Below, piece after piece: positions 1 through 8,603 of a stretch of 64,000 nt of DNA. How positions within the stretch are numbered: position 1 is the first letter of the stretch; each line of letters opens with the position of its first letter. Source of the stretch: Ruminococcus flavefaciens ATCC 19208 (GTDB lineage Bacteria > Bacillota > Clostridia > Oscillospirales > Ruminococcaceae); contig NZ_KI912489.1 in assembly GCF_000518765.1 (NCBI RefSeq), positions 500,652-564,651 of the forward strand, given 5' to 3'. Position numbers and translations under genes: made by a program. Under the pieces are notes generated by a model. It did not search any database. It was not told the origin of the DNA and worked only from the letters and a program-made list of their open reading frames with translations.

Positions 1-610
1 AAGCCTTTTCGTCTGCGGCTATTTTTGCGTAATCGCTGCTGTTCATAAGTATACGGGAATTGCCCATCATTTCCGAACCGAGGAAAGCGTCCTTTGCAAT
101 GCCTGCATATGAAAATGTCAGCTGGGTATTGCCTATTTTTACATCGAATTTGTCACCGATCTCAAGATTTGAACTGCTTGCAAGAGTGCTTGTAAAGTAA
201 GCCGTTCCTTCTTTTACTTCTGTAATGATCTCATTATCACTGTTGAAGTAATTGATCTGCGCATTATCAATTGAAAGAGCAAGGAAAGTGCTTGACTGTT
301 CTATAAGCTTTTTTCCGTTTCGGGTAACGCCCTTGTCATCAAAGAAAAACTGATCCTCTCTGCGGAAATCCTTTACCGAGGATTTCTGTGCTATCATATC
401 AGCTATCTCGTCACCGTTGTCGCTGACGTTGATGATGAAGTGGTCGCTCAGGTTTGCTTTTTCAAAATAATTGTCAAGACCGTTTATTACCGACATTATG
501 TTGTTGACACTGCTTGCGGCAAACATGGTCGCAAGTATGACAAACATCAGAAGTATGACATTCATGGTCTTTTTTCTTTTAAGATCTCTCTTTAGTATTC
601 TCAGATACAT
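1..610 (-). CDS. FtsX-type ABC transporter permease, 5' part (runs off the window)
   Basis: The reverse strand reads open from an ATG at 610, preceded by AGGGG as ribosome binding site, to the window edge without a stop. The product begins MYLRILKRDLKRKKTMN, then a hydrophobic helix (about residues 17-36), then a soluble region that looks like the extracytoplasmic core domain of MacB/FtsX permeases (for example ALSIDNAQINYF, KIGNTQLTFSYAGI). Proteins of this family move peptides or antibiotics or act as mechanotransmitters with a separate ATPase. The C-terminal membrane helices and partner genes lie outside the window, so the substrate cannot be judged. Confidence 0.75.
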   Translation of the reverse strand, partial: MYLRILKRDLKRKKTMNVILLMFVILATMFAASSVNNIMSVINGLDNYFEKANLSDHFIINVSDNGDEIADMIAQKSSVKDFRREDQFFFDDKGVTRNGKKLIEQSSTFLALSIDNAQINYFNSDNEIITEVKEGTAYFTSTLASSSNLEIGDKFDVKIGNTQLTFSYAGIAKDAFLGSEMMGNSRILMNSSDYAKIAADEKA

Positions 611-805
611 ATTAACCCCTCGCTTTCTGTGATTATATCTTAGCATGGGAATTATTAAATAATCCTTAAATGGATATTTCATCGGAAATAACGTGTTTTT
701 ATTCGTTTGCCTATAATGATTGTACCATTAATGCTTAATAAATTCAAGTGGGACTCATGCCGCAGCTGCGTTGTTTTACAAATATGTGAACAATGGCTGA
801 AATGC

Positions 806-834
806 TTGATTTCACGGAGGAACCGTGTTATAAT
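806..834 (+). promoter_or_regulatory. Promoter of the dockerin gene with a palindrome in the spacer
   Basis: TTGATT (806-811) and TATAAT (829-834) are separated by exactly 17 bases. The spacer holds an inverted repeat, CACGG-AGGAA-CCGTG (813-827), where a regulator could bind. The gene start at 885 lies about 45 bases downstream of the predicted transcript start. Confidence 0.7.
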
Positions 835-884
835 GTGGACAGGCAGAGATGTTCTGCAAATCTGAAGAATGGCAGGTGAACACA

Positions 885-3158
885 ATGAAGTTAAAAAGAT
901 CAGCGGCGGCTTTTATCGCAGCTGCAACAGCGGTTATCCCGTTTTCATCAGGCAATGTATCATTATCCGCACCTTTAAGTGCAGCTGCTGAGGAACAGAC
1001 TGTAAAAGCTGCACTTCCCCAATGGATACCGAGCGATTTTGGTACGGCACTGGAATTTCGCAATACCTACGGCGCTACTCATATTCAGGACGGTTTTGTC
1101 TGCATCGTATTCAGCGAAAAGGCTGGCAAGGTATCCGAAGATGATATCCCACGTTATGATATCAGGACTACAGAAGGCATTATGAAGGAACTGAAGCGTA
1201 CAGTATACTCTTCTTCCGACAGCGATACATGGTATGAAGTCGCTGTATATTCCGAGCCGCAGAAACAGGGAAAATTTGAAGCTGCGCTCGTTGATACATG
1301 GCTGAAATCATCGGAGCTTGATCTCGGCTACAATCACGCTGTGGCTTATTATTCCTTTGATATTGATGAAGGTAAAAACATCACGGAGACTGATATTTAC
1401 AGCTGGCTTCCTGACTGTATAACGGAATACAAGGACTATAAGAACAAAAACGGTTCTGTATCCGCAAAGGACGAATTCGTTGTGTTCTGCCTTGATTATT
1501 CAGCAGGAACGCCCTACAAATGGCTGGAAGCCGGTGATAATTCGTCAAACTTGCGGCATTACCGCACGGAGGATTGCAGCAGGAAAACAGCCGTGACGCT
1601 TGACGGCGGAAGTATAAACGAATTACAGGTATACAAGGCTGAAAAGGACGGCAGTGCAAAGATAGTCTATAACTATGCTCCGTCCTATGATTACGGAGAG
1701 GTCGAAGTTGAAAAAACTCTTATTGCCGATTGTACTGTAACTGACGGTGCAAAGAAAGTGACCCTCAATGATTCATATGTAAACGAGGCTGACTTTTCAG
1801 TCTCTCAGTACAGTATTTATTCAGGCGACCTTACCGTTTCATCATACAGTATCTATAATAAATTTGCGGAGTCAAAGTCGGCTGTCATTACATCTAAAGA
1901 TGAGCTCAAAGCCTTCCTTAAAACTTATCTTAATGAGAAGCCGCTTGATAAGTTCGTTTCTCAGTACAGCGACAGCTTTTTCGAGAATAATGTGCTGATG
2001 CTGAATACCTACCTCGACCCGTATCAGGGACGTATCTTCAAGCACGGACTGAAAGGCGTACAGTATAAGGACGGCAAGCTCGTTATAGATTTTACTTCCG
2101 TTATCAATGCACAGCGTATGAGAACATCATGTTTCGATATATTGAAGCTTACAGTTCCGAAAGAGGAATACAAGGAAGCAGATGCTGTATGGCAGAATGA
2201 AGAGATACTGAATTACGATCTCAAACGCATCAGCGTTATCGACGAGGATACGGGCGAGCCTATAGAAATACCCTACGGAACGGTATTGGAGCTTTTCGGC
2301 AACACCATGAAGTATATTGAAGGCAGCAATCCATATTACTGGGACGTTATAACCTCAGAGTGGGAGAAGCTTGATATAAATGAGGAGTATCTGCCTTACG
2401 GTTATGAGCTTTCAAAGACAGATCCGAAAGAGGTAAAGAATTACGGAAACAATACCGCGGATATCATATTCAAAGTAAAGAAAAAAGAACCCGTTAAGGT
2501 GAAGTATACAGTAGATAAGATATCAACTATCACGCAAGGACTTTTTGTGGAAGAGGCGTTCGGTGGCTTTAAGCCTGTGGCTGTATCTTCAAAGAATGAG
2601 CTTACGGAATATCTGTCGCATTATATTACCGAAGAATATCAGAAAAAGCTGTTTTCAGAGTATGACGATGATTTCTTTAAGGAGAATGTTCTGCTGTTTA
2701 ACTTTATGATAGACTCTACTGCATCCCGCAAAATTGAACTGAATGATACCGTATTCTCAAAGGATAATATTTCCGTTTATTATACCGCTCCTTCAACGGA
2801 TTTCGGTATCTGCAACACCGATTACCTCTGGGCATTGCAGGTGACTGTACCGAAGAGCGGCTACAGCGGTCAGAAGATCGAGTGGAAATGTATGGGCGAT
2901 GCAAACGGCGACGGCAGCTTTGGCATAGCCGATATTGTAACATTGCAGAAATGGCTCGCTGCTTCGTCAGATACCGAGCTTTCGGACTTGAAGGCAGTTG
3001 ATATATGCGAGGACGATGTCATTGATGTATTTGACCTTGTATCTATGAGAAAGAAGCTTATTGAAGTGCATCAGCTCGATAAGCCTGTAACATACGGTAT
3101 CGAAGCACAGTATGTACGTACCAACGGTTATGTTGACGGAGCTGAAAGAATATATTGA
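885..3158 (+). CDS. Secreted protein with type I dockerin, 5' part of a frameshifted gene
   Basis: The ATG at 885 is preferred over the in-frame ATG at 849 because it has AGGTG at the right distance and opens a clear signal peptide (MKLKRSAAAFIAAATAVIP). The mature part is mostly unrecognised and holds two copies of a repeat (SKDELKAFLKTYL.. and SKNELTEYLSHYI.., each ending in a TVPK motif). They are followed by a dockerin whose first calcium loop DANGDGSFGIADIVTLQKWL is canonical and whose second, DICEDDVIDVFDLVSMRKKL, is degenerate. Dockerins tether proteins to cohesins of the cellulosome or cell surface. No catalytic domain is recognised. The frame closes at 3158, but a third repeat copy continues in another frame, so the gene is broken or misread near 3130. 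Confidence 0.8.
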   Translation: MKLKRSAAAFIAAATAVIPFSSGNVSLSAPLSAAAEEQTVKAALPQWIPSDFGTALEFRNTYGATHIQDGFVCIVFSEKAGKVSEDDIPRYDIRTTEGIMKELKRTVYSSSDSDTWYEVAVYSEPQKQGKFEAALVDTWLKSSELDLGYNHAVAYYSFDIDEGKNITETDIYSWLPDCITEYKDYKNKNGSVSAKDEFVVFCLDYSAGTPYKWLEAGDNSSNLRHYRTEDCSRKTAVTLDGGSINELQVYKAEKDGSAKIVYNYAPSYDYGEVEVEKTLIADCTVTDGAKKVTLNDSYVNEADFSVSQYSIYSGDLTVSSYSIYNKFAESKSAVITSKDELKAFLKTYLNEKPLDKFVSQYSDSFFENNVLMLNTYLDPYQGRIFKHGLKGVQYKDGKLVIDFTSVINAQRMRTSCFDILKLTVPKEEYKEADAVWQNEEILNYDLKRISVIDEDTGEPIEIPYGTVLELFGNTMKYIEGSNPYYWDVITSEWEKLDINEEYLPYGYELSKTDPKEVKNYGNNTADIIFKVKKKEPVKVKYTVDKISTITQGLFVEEAFGGFKPVAVSSKNELTEYLSHYITEEYQKKLFSEYDDDFFKENVLLFNFMIDSTASRKIELNDTVFSKDNISVYYTAPSTDFGICNTDYLWALQVTVPKSGYSGQKIEWKCMGDANGDGSFGIADIVTLQKWLAASSDTELSDLKAVDICEDDVIDVFDLVSMRKKLIEVHQLDKPVTYGIEAQYVRTNGYVDGAERIY

Positions 3159-3453
3159 GTCTCACAAGGACAAATATTATATGAAGTCAGCCGAATTCAA
3201 TGATGCTGTTGAGAAATACAACGATAACTGGTTCAATTCCCACAAGCTTATGATAGTTCTGCTTGAGGAATCCAGCGGCTCTGTAAGCCACGGTGTTACT
3301 TCGGTAACAAACAGATCCGTAACAATCAACCGTACTGTACCGGAAGTCGGTACGTGTGATATGGCTGAATGGCATATCTTTATTGAATATCCAGAAACTG
3401 CAAATATAAGTGATAACTTCAGCGTTGAATTTACAAACACTTATCTCAGATAA
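3112..3453 (+). pseudogene. 3' part of the dockerin gene in a shifted frame
   Basis: This frame encodes ELKEYIESHKDKYY.. and YNDNWFNSHKLMIVLLEE.., which align by eye with the two repeats in the upstream frame (ELKAFLKTYLNEKPL.., YSDSFFENNVLMLN..). No ribosome binding site or signal peptide belongs to it. The simplest reading is a +1/-1 frameshift around 3125-3140 that separates a third repeat from the dockerin protein. No classical slippery heptamer is visible there, so a sequencing error or a real inactivating mutation is more likely than programmed frameshifting. Confidence 0.7.
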
Positions 3454-3462
3454 TATAAAAAT

Positions 3463-3503
3463 ACAGCAGGTGCTCCTGGGTTACAGGGAGTACCTGCTGT
3501 TTA
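3463..3503 (+). terminator. Rho-independent terminator after the dockerin gene
   Basis: A long stem ACAGCAGGTGCTCCTG / CAGGGAGTACCTGCTGT with a short loop lies 10 bases after the stop at 3453. The T-rich tail is weak (TTTATA). Confidence 0.7.
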
Positions 3504-3552
3504 TACACTTACCGTTCAGTAATAAAGCTGTTTACAGTAAGCAAGAAAAGAC

Positions 3553-3581
3553 TTGATTATGTATGAAAAAAATTGTAGTAT
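3553..3581 (+). promoter_or_regulatory. Possible promoter of the LRR protein gene
   Basis: TTGATT (3553-3558) and TAGTAT (3576-3581) are spaced by 17 bases, about 85 bases before the gene start. The -10 box is imperfect. Confidence 0.4.
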
Positions 3582-3663
3582 GAGTATATCAGTATATTTC
3601 CCATGAGATCTGAAAATATACAAAATCTGATATGCTAATAAATAATAAGGGTGGAGTAGTTTT

Positions 3664-5043
3664 ATGAAAATGAAGAAAGCAATTCCTTTTATAATGTCTC
3701 TGGCTATTGTCGGTTCATGCTGTATGTTCAATAATACCGTTAATGACAGATGCTCAGCAATTACAGCAGTTACGATCGTTGAACAGGGAACATATGAGGT
3801 TGACGAAAACACATCATTTGAGTATAAAGTAACAGAAAATGATGATACATATATCGGCAGGTATACAGGAACTGCCACAGAAGTTGTGATACCTTCCGAG
3901 ATCAACGGCAAAAAAGTTACAGGAATATCAGGCAATTCATTCTATAATCGCGCTGATGTAACTTCGATCACTATACCTGACGGTATCACAAAAATCTCAA
4001 TGTCGGCTTTTGAGAAATGTACAGGCTTAACGTCCATAACAATTCCCGAGGGCGTTGAAGAGATATCACACAGCCTTTTCATGGATTGCAGCAGCTTAAA
4101 ATCAGTTACACTGCCTGACAGCATCAAGTACATTGATTATGAAGCTTTTAAAAACTGTACTGCATTGGAATCCATCAATATTCCTGACGGTCTGGAGTAT
4201 GTTATGCCCGATGCGTTTACAAATACCAAGTGGTACGACGATCAGCCTGACGGAATGATATTACTCGGAAAGACAGTATATAAATATAAAGGAACAATGC
4301 CTGACAACACATCAATAGTTATTCCTGACGGTATCAAGTGTATCGGCGGCGATGCTTTTTTAGGCTGTACTGGTATGACCTCTGTAACTATCCCTGATAG
4401 TGTTGGTTTAATTGAAAACAGAGCTTTTTCAGGCTGCACCGGTCTCACCTCTGTGACTATCCCTGACTCTGTTTTGGAAATGGGACATGATATTTTTGAG
4501 GACTGCACAGGGCTGACTTCTGTAAAACTTCCTGAAGGTATCAAATATTTTGCTTACGGAACTTTAAAAGGCTGTACAGGCTTGACTTCTGTAACTCTTC
4601 CGAGCAGTCTGCTTGCAGTTGGTCTGGAAACTTTTGAAGGCTGTACAGGTCTGACATCAATAACAATCCCTGATAATGTTACTGATATTTTGGATAATGC
4701 CTTTAAGGACTGTACTGATATGACTAAAATAGTCATTCCCAAAAACGTATCATATATCCATGAAAGTGTATTTTCGGGCTGTACTAACCTGACTATCTAT
4801 GGATATAAGGGTTCAGAAGCTGAAAAACATGCTAAAGATAATAACATCAAATTCGTTGCGCTTGATGCGGAAACAACACAGCAGGCAACTAAAACCACAG
4901 CAAAAGCTGCGACCACAACAAAGGCTGCAACCGCCAAAAGCAACTCTCCTCAGACAGGAGACAAGGGCAGTGCGGGAATTATTACAGCAGGCTTTGCTGC
5001 ATCAGCATTATCAATCATTTCATTCAAAAAGAGAAAGAAGTAA
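3664..5043 (+). CDS. BspA-type leucine-rich-repeat surface protein with sortase signal
   Basis: The 459-residue product has a signal peptide and about ten repeats of the LRR_5/BspA kind, each with the pattern CTGLTSVTIPDSV..I...AF..C. Such solenoids mediate adhesion to host or matrix proteins or to polysaccharide. After a Thr/Ala/Lys-rich linker (AKAATTTKAATAKS) the C-terminus has NSPQTGD, a hydrophobic stretch, and KKRKK, which fits a variant LPxTG-type sorting signal for covalent wall anchoring. GGTGGAG lies upstream of the ATG. The gene stands alone between two terminators. Confidence 0.85.
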   Translation: MKMKKAIPFIMSLAIVGSCCMFNNTVNDRCSAITAVTIVEQGTYEVDENTSFEYKVTENDDTYIGRYTGTATEVVIPSEINGKKVTGISGNSFYNRADVTSITIPDGITKISMSAFEKCTGLTSITIPEGVEEISHSLFMDCSSLKSVTLPDSIKYIDYEAFKNCTALESINIPDGLEYVMPDAFTNTKWYDDQPDGMILLGKTVYKYKGTMPDNTSIVIPDGIKCIGGDAFLGCTGMTSVTIPDSVGLIENRAFSGCTGLTSVTIPDSVLEMGHDIFEDCTGLTSVKLPEGIKYFAYGTLKGCTGLTSVTLPSSLLAVGLETFEGCTGLTSITIPDNVTDILDNAFKDCTDMTKIVIPKNVSYIHESVFSGCTNLTIYGYKGSEAEKHAKDNNIKFVALDAETTQQATKTTAKAATTTKAATAKSNSPQTGDKGSAGIITAGFAASALSIISFKKRKK

Positions 5044-5052
5044 AAATACAGA

Positions 5053-5085
5053 AAGTCCCTGCATTTGCAGGGACTTATTGTTTTT
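5053..5085 (+). terminator. Rho-independent terminator, probably bidirectional
   Basis: AAGTCCCTGCA-TT-TGCAGGGACTT is followed by a T-rich run to 5085. The convergent ABC operon ends at 5094, and the A-rich 5' flank (5042-5046) supplies a short T-run for the minus strand. Confidence 0.85.
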
Positions 5086-5093
5086 ATATCTGT

Positions 5094-5810
5094 TTATCTG
5101 ACATATCTTCTGTTAAATACAAGAAATGCTATCATCAATAATGCTGCGCCCCATAGAGCCTGAACAGCTGTACCTTCATTTATTGCAAGATACTGGGGGA
5201 CTCTTACTACAAAGAACGAATTCATTGTAGATAAAACAGGAAGATATTTCATTTCGGAACTGTACTGGAGCAGTAAATTTCCCAGTCCAAGGACAAGTGA
5301 TACCATTATTGCCATTGAAACGATCATAGAACGTGTAAGTATTACAAGTGCACTCGTTATAATAACTATTTCAAGTGTTGATAAATAGTCCGGCAGAAGG
5401 AGGCTCAGAGCCTCACCGATACCTAAGTTTTCGCTTGATGACATTGCTATGGCTGCTAATGAAAAAATGGTGTTAGCCAATAACAGGATCACTGACCATG
5501 TTAATATGCATAATAATTTTGCTGTAAGGAACATACCCCTTTTTGGAGTACTCAGTAAACTGGTTCTTAATGCTGATTTTTGATATTCATATCCAAAGTA
5601 CAGTGCAGTTAATACAGCATAGCCTGCCTGACCAAGATAAAAGCCTTCTATCAGTTTGCTCTTGGTCAGCGTAACGCCTGTTCCGCCCGTATATGAATCA
5701 AGGGTTATTGCCATTACGGGAACAAACACAAGCAAACCAAGCATTACTATTACATTCCATTTCTGATATAAAAACTTCTTTTGTTCACATTTATAATACT
5801 GAAGCAGCAT
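5094..5810 (-). CDS. ABC-2 type transporter permease, exporter
   Basis: This 238-residue protein has about six hydrophobic helices and a short N-terminal cytoplasmic stretch (YYKCEQKKFLYQKWN), as in permeases of BcrB/lantibiotic-immunity transporters. It is the last gene of a three-gene minus operon, directly abutting the second permease (5811-6599), so the two probably form a heterodimeric channel driven by the ATPase at 6599-7312. Such systems often export or give immunity to membrane-active peptides, but the substrate is not evident here. Confidence 0.75.
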   Translation of the reverse strand: MLLQYYKCEQKKFLYQKWNVIVMLGLLVFVPVMAITLDSYTGGTGVTLTKSKLIEGFYLGQAGYAVLTALYFGYEYQKSALRTSLLSTPKRGMFLTAKLLCILTWSVILLLANTIFSLAAIAMSSSENLGIGEALSLLLPDYLSTLEIVIITSALVILTRSMIVSMAIMVSLVLGLGNLLLQYSSEMKYLPVLSTMNSFFVVRVPQYLAINEGTAVQALWGAALLMIAFLVFNRRYVR

Positions 5811-6599
5811 TTAATATTCTCCTTGCAGGTCGATTTTGCGGAATAAAATATAGCCTGCGGAAACGAAGAACAGCGTCCAGCAAAGCAGGCATATTATATT
5901 TTTCATCGGCATTCCCGAAAGTACACTTTCAGAGGTTGGGATAAGTCCGTTTGAAAGTGATACAGGCAGGTATTTGCACACTTCAAATTTCTCTGCAAGC
6001 ATATTTCCAACATTATATGCCTGTATGATAAGGAAAAGAAGCGGCACTACCGCTGTTCGGCACAGGAATGCGATAGCGTATGATAATACAGTCAGAAGCG
6101 TCAGTGATACCGTTGAGAACAGTATGAATTTCCATACCGTAGCGTTAAACACAAGCGGCTTCAGTCCCTGATCACCGAAAGTAAAGTGTGTGATTGTAAT
6201 TGTAAGTGTAGTTGATATAAGAGAAATGAAAAATGATATGATTGTTACTGCCAGTGATTTTGATACAAAAAGATTTCTTTTGCTTCCGAAGGAAAGAAGG
6301 GAGGTTCTCAGGCTGTGCAGCTTGAATTCTGATGCACCGAATAAAGCACCGAGAACTATCATCGGGATAGTTGCAAACATTACTACATCAAAGCCCATGT
6401 ATTCTAAAGGAGGCATAGGCTCTGCAAGCTGATTGGTTTCGGTTGGTACTGCATCGAGTCCGACGGAAAGTGTCTGTTTTGCAGATATATATGCCAGCAT
6501 ACTTTGTGCTGCTATTACGAGCAGTGTGACTATTTTGCATACCTTTGTATAGCAGAGCTTCAGCAGCTCGCTGTACAGATTATTCACAAAGTTTTTCAT
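5811..6599 (-). CDS. ABC-2 type transporter permease, exporter
   Basis: The 262-residue product has about six predicted membrane helices and starts MKNFVNNLYSELLKLCYTK, the amphipathic N-terminus usual in bacteriocin/lantibiotic-type ABC permeases. Its ATG overlaps the stop of the ATPase gene by one base (TGATG at 6599), which implies translational coupling, and the next permease begins immediately after its stop. Confidence 0.75.
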   Translation of the reverse strand: MKNFVNNLYSELLKLCYTKVCKIVTLLVIAAQSMLAYISAKQTLSVGLDAVPTETNQLAEPMPPLEYMGFDVVMFATIPMIVLGALFGASEFKLHSLRTSLLSFGSKRNLFVSKSLAVTIISFFISLISTTLTITITHFTFGDQGLKPLVFNATVWKFILFSTVSLTLLTVLSYAIAFLCRTAVVPLLFLIIQAYNVGNMLAEKFEVCKYLPVSLSNGLIPTSESVLSGMPMKNIICLLCWTLFFVSAGYILFRKIDLQGEY

Positions 6600-7312
6600 C
6601 AGCAGTTCCCCTCATCTGTAAGATTGAAGAACAGGTCTTCAAGTGAAGAGATATCCTTCATTACGGTATCGAGTGTTCCTTTGGTTACGATCTTTCCATG
6701 ATTGATTATAACTACATCATTGGTAACAGCTTCGACCTCTGAAAGCATATGAGATGAAAGCAGTACGGTCTTTCCGTCCTTTGCCTGCTTCTTTACAAAT
6801 TCTCTGAACCATCTTATACCATTCGGGTCAAGTCCGTTGGTAGGTTCATCAAATATAAGAAACTGCGGATCACCTATAAGTGCAGCGGCTATGCCAAGTC
6901 GCTGTCCTTCACCGAGAGAAAGGCTTCCCACCTGAGAAGATGCCTTATGGGATATTCCTGTTATTTCCATTACCTCATCAATTCTCTTTTTAGGGATACC
7001 ATTGCTTACGGATATGATGCGAAGATGCTGATATACAGTTCTGTCGTTAGGCGAGCCGACGCCATCGAATGATGCACCTATTTTTTTCAGCGGTTCATTC
7101 CATTTTGCATAGTTCTGCCCGCCTATAAATGCTGTTCCGCTGTCTGCGCTGTCGAGTCCGAGAAGAATTCTGAGAGTTGTGCTCTTACCCGCACCGTTTG
7201 GTCCGAGAAAAGCTGTTATCCTGCCTTTCTGTGCTTCAAAAGAAACATCCTTCAGGATTTCCTTGTTTCCGTATTTCTTGTTCACATTGCTGATCTTGAT
7301 TGATTGTTCCAT
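6599..7312 (-). CDS. ABC transporter ATP-binding protein of a peptide-type exporter
   Basis: The 237-residue ATPase has Walker A GPNGAGKST (about residue 37), the signature LSLGEGQ and Walker B FLIFDEP followed by a D-loop (GLDPNG), typical of the BcrA/drug-resistance subfamily. AAGGAG precedes the ATG. It heads the minus operon with two permeases. The divergent gene is a LytTR regulator, an arrangement often seen for peptide-sensing or self-protection transporters. Confidence 0.88.
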   Translation of the reverse strand: MEQSIKISNVNKKYGNKEILKDVSFEAQKGRITAFLGPNGAGKSTTLRILLGLDSADSGTAFIGGQNYAKWNEPLKKIGASFDGVGSPNDRTVYQHLRIISVSNGIPKKRIDEVMEITGISHKASSQVGSLSLGEGQRLGIAAALIGDPQFLIFDEPTNGLDPNGIRWFREFVKKQAKDGKTVLLSSHMLSEVEAVTNDVVIINHGKIVTKGTLDTVMKDISSLEDLFFNLTDEGNC

Positions 7313-7385
7313 ATAACTCAGCTCCTTTCTTTTTTATATTATAATAATTATAGGCATGAAATACAACACGTTTTTCATAACTTAC

Positions 7386-7403
7386 AGGTATACGAACATA
7401 CCT
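7386..7403. promoter_or_regulatory. Inverted repeat in the divergent ABC/LytTR intergenic region
   Basis: AGGTAT-acgaac-ATACCT is a perfect 6-bp inverted repeat between the divergent genes. It lies about 45 bp before the -10 box of the regulator gene and just upstream of a minus-strand promoter-like pair (TTGTAT, 17 bases, TATAAT) for the ABC operon. It is a candidate operator for control of both genes. Confidence 0.45.
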
Positions 7404-7428
7404 TGCATGATATTGATTATAAATTACA

Positions 7429-7457
7429 TTGACTTTCATTTTTTCATATGCTATAAT
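7429..7457 (+). promoter_or_regulatory. Strong promoter of the LytTR regulator gene
   Basis: TTGACT (7429-7434), a 17-base spacer and TATAAT (7452-7457) form a near-consensus vegetative promoter. The TTG in its -35 box opens a longer reading frame, so that longer start should be rejected in favour of the one at 7489. Confidence 0.8.
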
Positions 7458-7488
7458 TGATGGTGCAGTTACTTTAGGAAGTGATGAT

Positions 7489-7935
7489 TTGAAAATAAAA
7501 CTTATTGTAAATCCTGAACACTATGAAGCTATATCTGATGAACTAAACAGACTTGGAATAGAAATAAGCGATAATGCAGATCTTATTCTGACCGAACGAA
7601 ATGCAAGCATTTCCTATCTGATAGGTAAAAGAAATGAAGAGATATATCGTTTGAAAACATCTGATATATCTCATATAGAGAGTTTCGCTCACGAAGTTAT
7701 AGCATATACCGATGAAGGCGAATTCAGAATAAATGAACGATTGAAAACACTTTCCGGACTTCTTGATCCTGAGATATTTATTCGTATAAGTAATTCCGTA
7801 ATAATATCAACCGAGCATATAAAAAGTATAAAGCCCGGCTTTACTCAAAAGTTTATCGTTACCATGCAAAACGGGGCGGTTGTTGATGTTACAAGGACAT
7901 ACTACTATTTTTTCAAAGAATTTTTAGGAATATGA
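7489..7935 (+). CDS. LytTR-domain DNA-binding regulator
   Basis: I place the start at the TTG at 7489 (LKIKLIVNPEHYEA..) because AGGAAG lies 7 bases upstream and the promoter at 7429-7457 excludes longer starts. The 148-residue protein has a short N-terminal domain and a C-terminal LytTR domain (YRLKTSDISHIESFAHEVIA.., ..FIRISNSVIISTEHIKSI), which binds direct repeats in promoters. It lacks a receiver domain, like the small LytTR proteins usually paired with a membrane partner. The next gene, 10 bases on, encodes a membrane protein that may be that partner, and the divergent ABC exporter is the likely target. Confidence 0.82.
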   Translation: MKIKLIVNPEHYEAISDELNRLGIEISDNADLILTERNASISYLIGKRNEEIYRLKTSDISHIESFAHEVIAYTDEGEFRINERLKTLSGLLDPEIFIRISNSVIISTEHIKSIKPGFTQKFIVTMQNGAVVDVTRTYYYFFKEFLGI

Positions 7936-7945
7936 GGTCGTATAT

Positions 7946-8551
7946 ATGAAATTGTTTTATTCATTGATATTACTGCTTATAATATCAGTTATATTTGCTG
8001 TTGTTTTAACATTTGTTTATATTATATTATATAATAATTATTTATCTAAACGCGTAAAAAACGGTATCAAGACAAAAGACGGCGGCAGACGTCATGTTGA
8101 GCCTTTCAATTTTTTTCTCATATGCTTTTTTGTGATTTTGATATTATCATGTCTGGTGTTATCGGTCAATAACGATAAAAAACTAAATGCACCTGAATCG
8201 CCGGGATTTGAAATATGTGCCGATAACAGCTATGCGGACAGTTTTTCATGCAGCAGTGAGCTGCCCGGATATACACGTTACGAAAAGGTCGTTGATGATA
8301 TAAGCTGCGTGTATTATATCAACAATAATAAAAACAGTGCTTTTCCGGCAATGTATCTTTATATCGGATACAAAGGAAAATACAGCTTTACATATTATTC
8401 TGATGAAACAAAAAAAGCGTCTTCTTCCGATATTTCCATATCGGGTGAAAACGCAGGGTGGTATGCACTGAATGATATGCCTGACAGTGATAAGCTGTTT
8501 CTCGATATCAAAACAGGTTCCGCAAGTAATACAATTGAGATAAAGCTATAA
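7946..8551 (+). CDS. Membrane protein of unknown function next to the LytTR regulator
   Basis: Not recognised. The 201-residue product has two membrane helices (about residues 4-30 and 53-73) joined by a basic loop (KRVKNGIKTKDGGRRH), then an exported soluble domain of about 120 residues rich in Tyr, Ser and Asp. Its position 10 bases after a LytTR gene suggests a sensor or anti-regulator role, but it does not look like the usual four-helix DUF3021 partner. Confidence 0.6.
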   Translation: MKLFYSLILLLIISVIFAVVLTFVYIILYNNYLSKRVKNGIKTKDGGRRHVEPFNFFLICFFVILILSCLVLSVNNDKKLNAPESPGFEICADNSYADSFSCSSELPGYTRYEKVVDDISCVYYINNNKNSAFPAMYLYIGYKGKYSFTYYSDETKKASSSDISISGENAGWYALNDMPDSDKLFLDIKTGSASNTIEIKL

Positions 8552-8553
8552 AC

Positions 8554-8600
8554 AAACAGACACATGACCGCGAAGGATCATGTGTCTGTTTTGTTTTATA
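8554..8600. terminator. Bidirectional terminator between the LytTR pair and the lasso cluster
   Basis: AAACAGACACATGA (8554-8567) pairs with TCATGTGTCTGTTT (8578-8591), flanked by a T-rich run on the plus side and an A-rich run (T-rich on the minus strand) on the other. It ends both convergent operons. Confidence 0.8.
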
Positions 8601-8603
8601 TGG

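Noticed and set aside
4799..5101. A 100-codon frame overlapping the end of the LRR protein
   Set aside because: It is the +1 frame of the Thr/Ala/Lys-rich linker and runs through the terminator.
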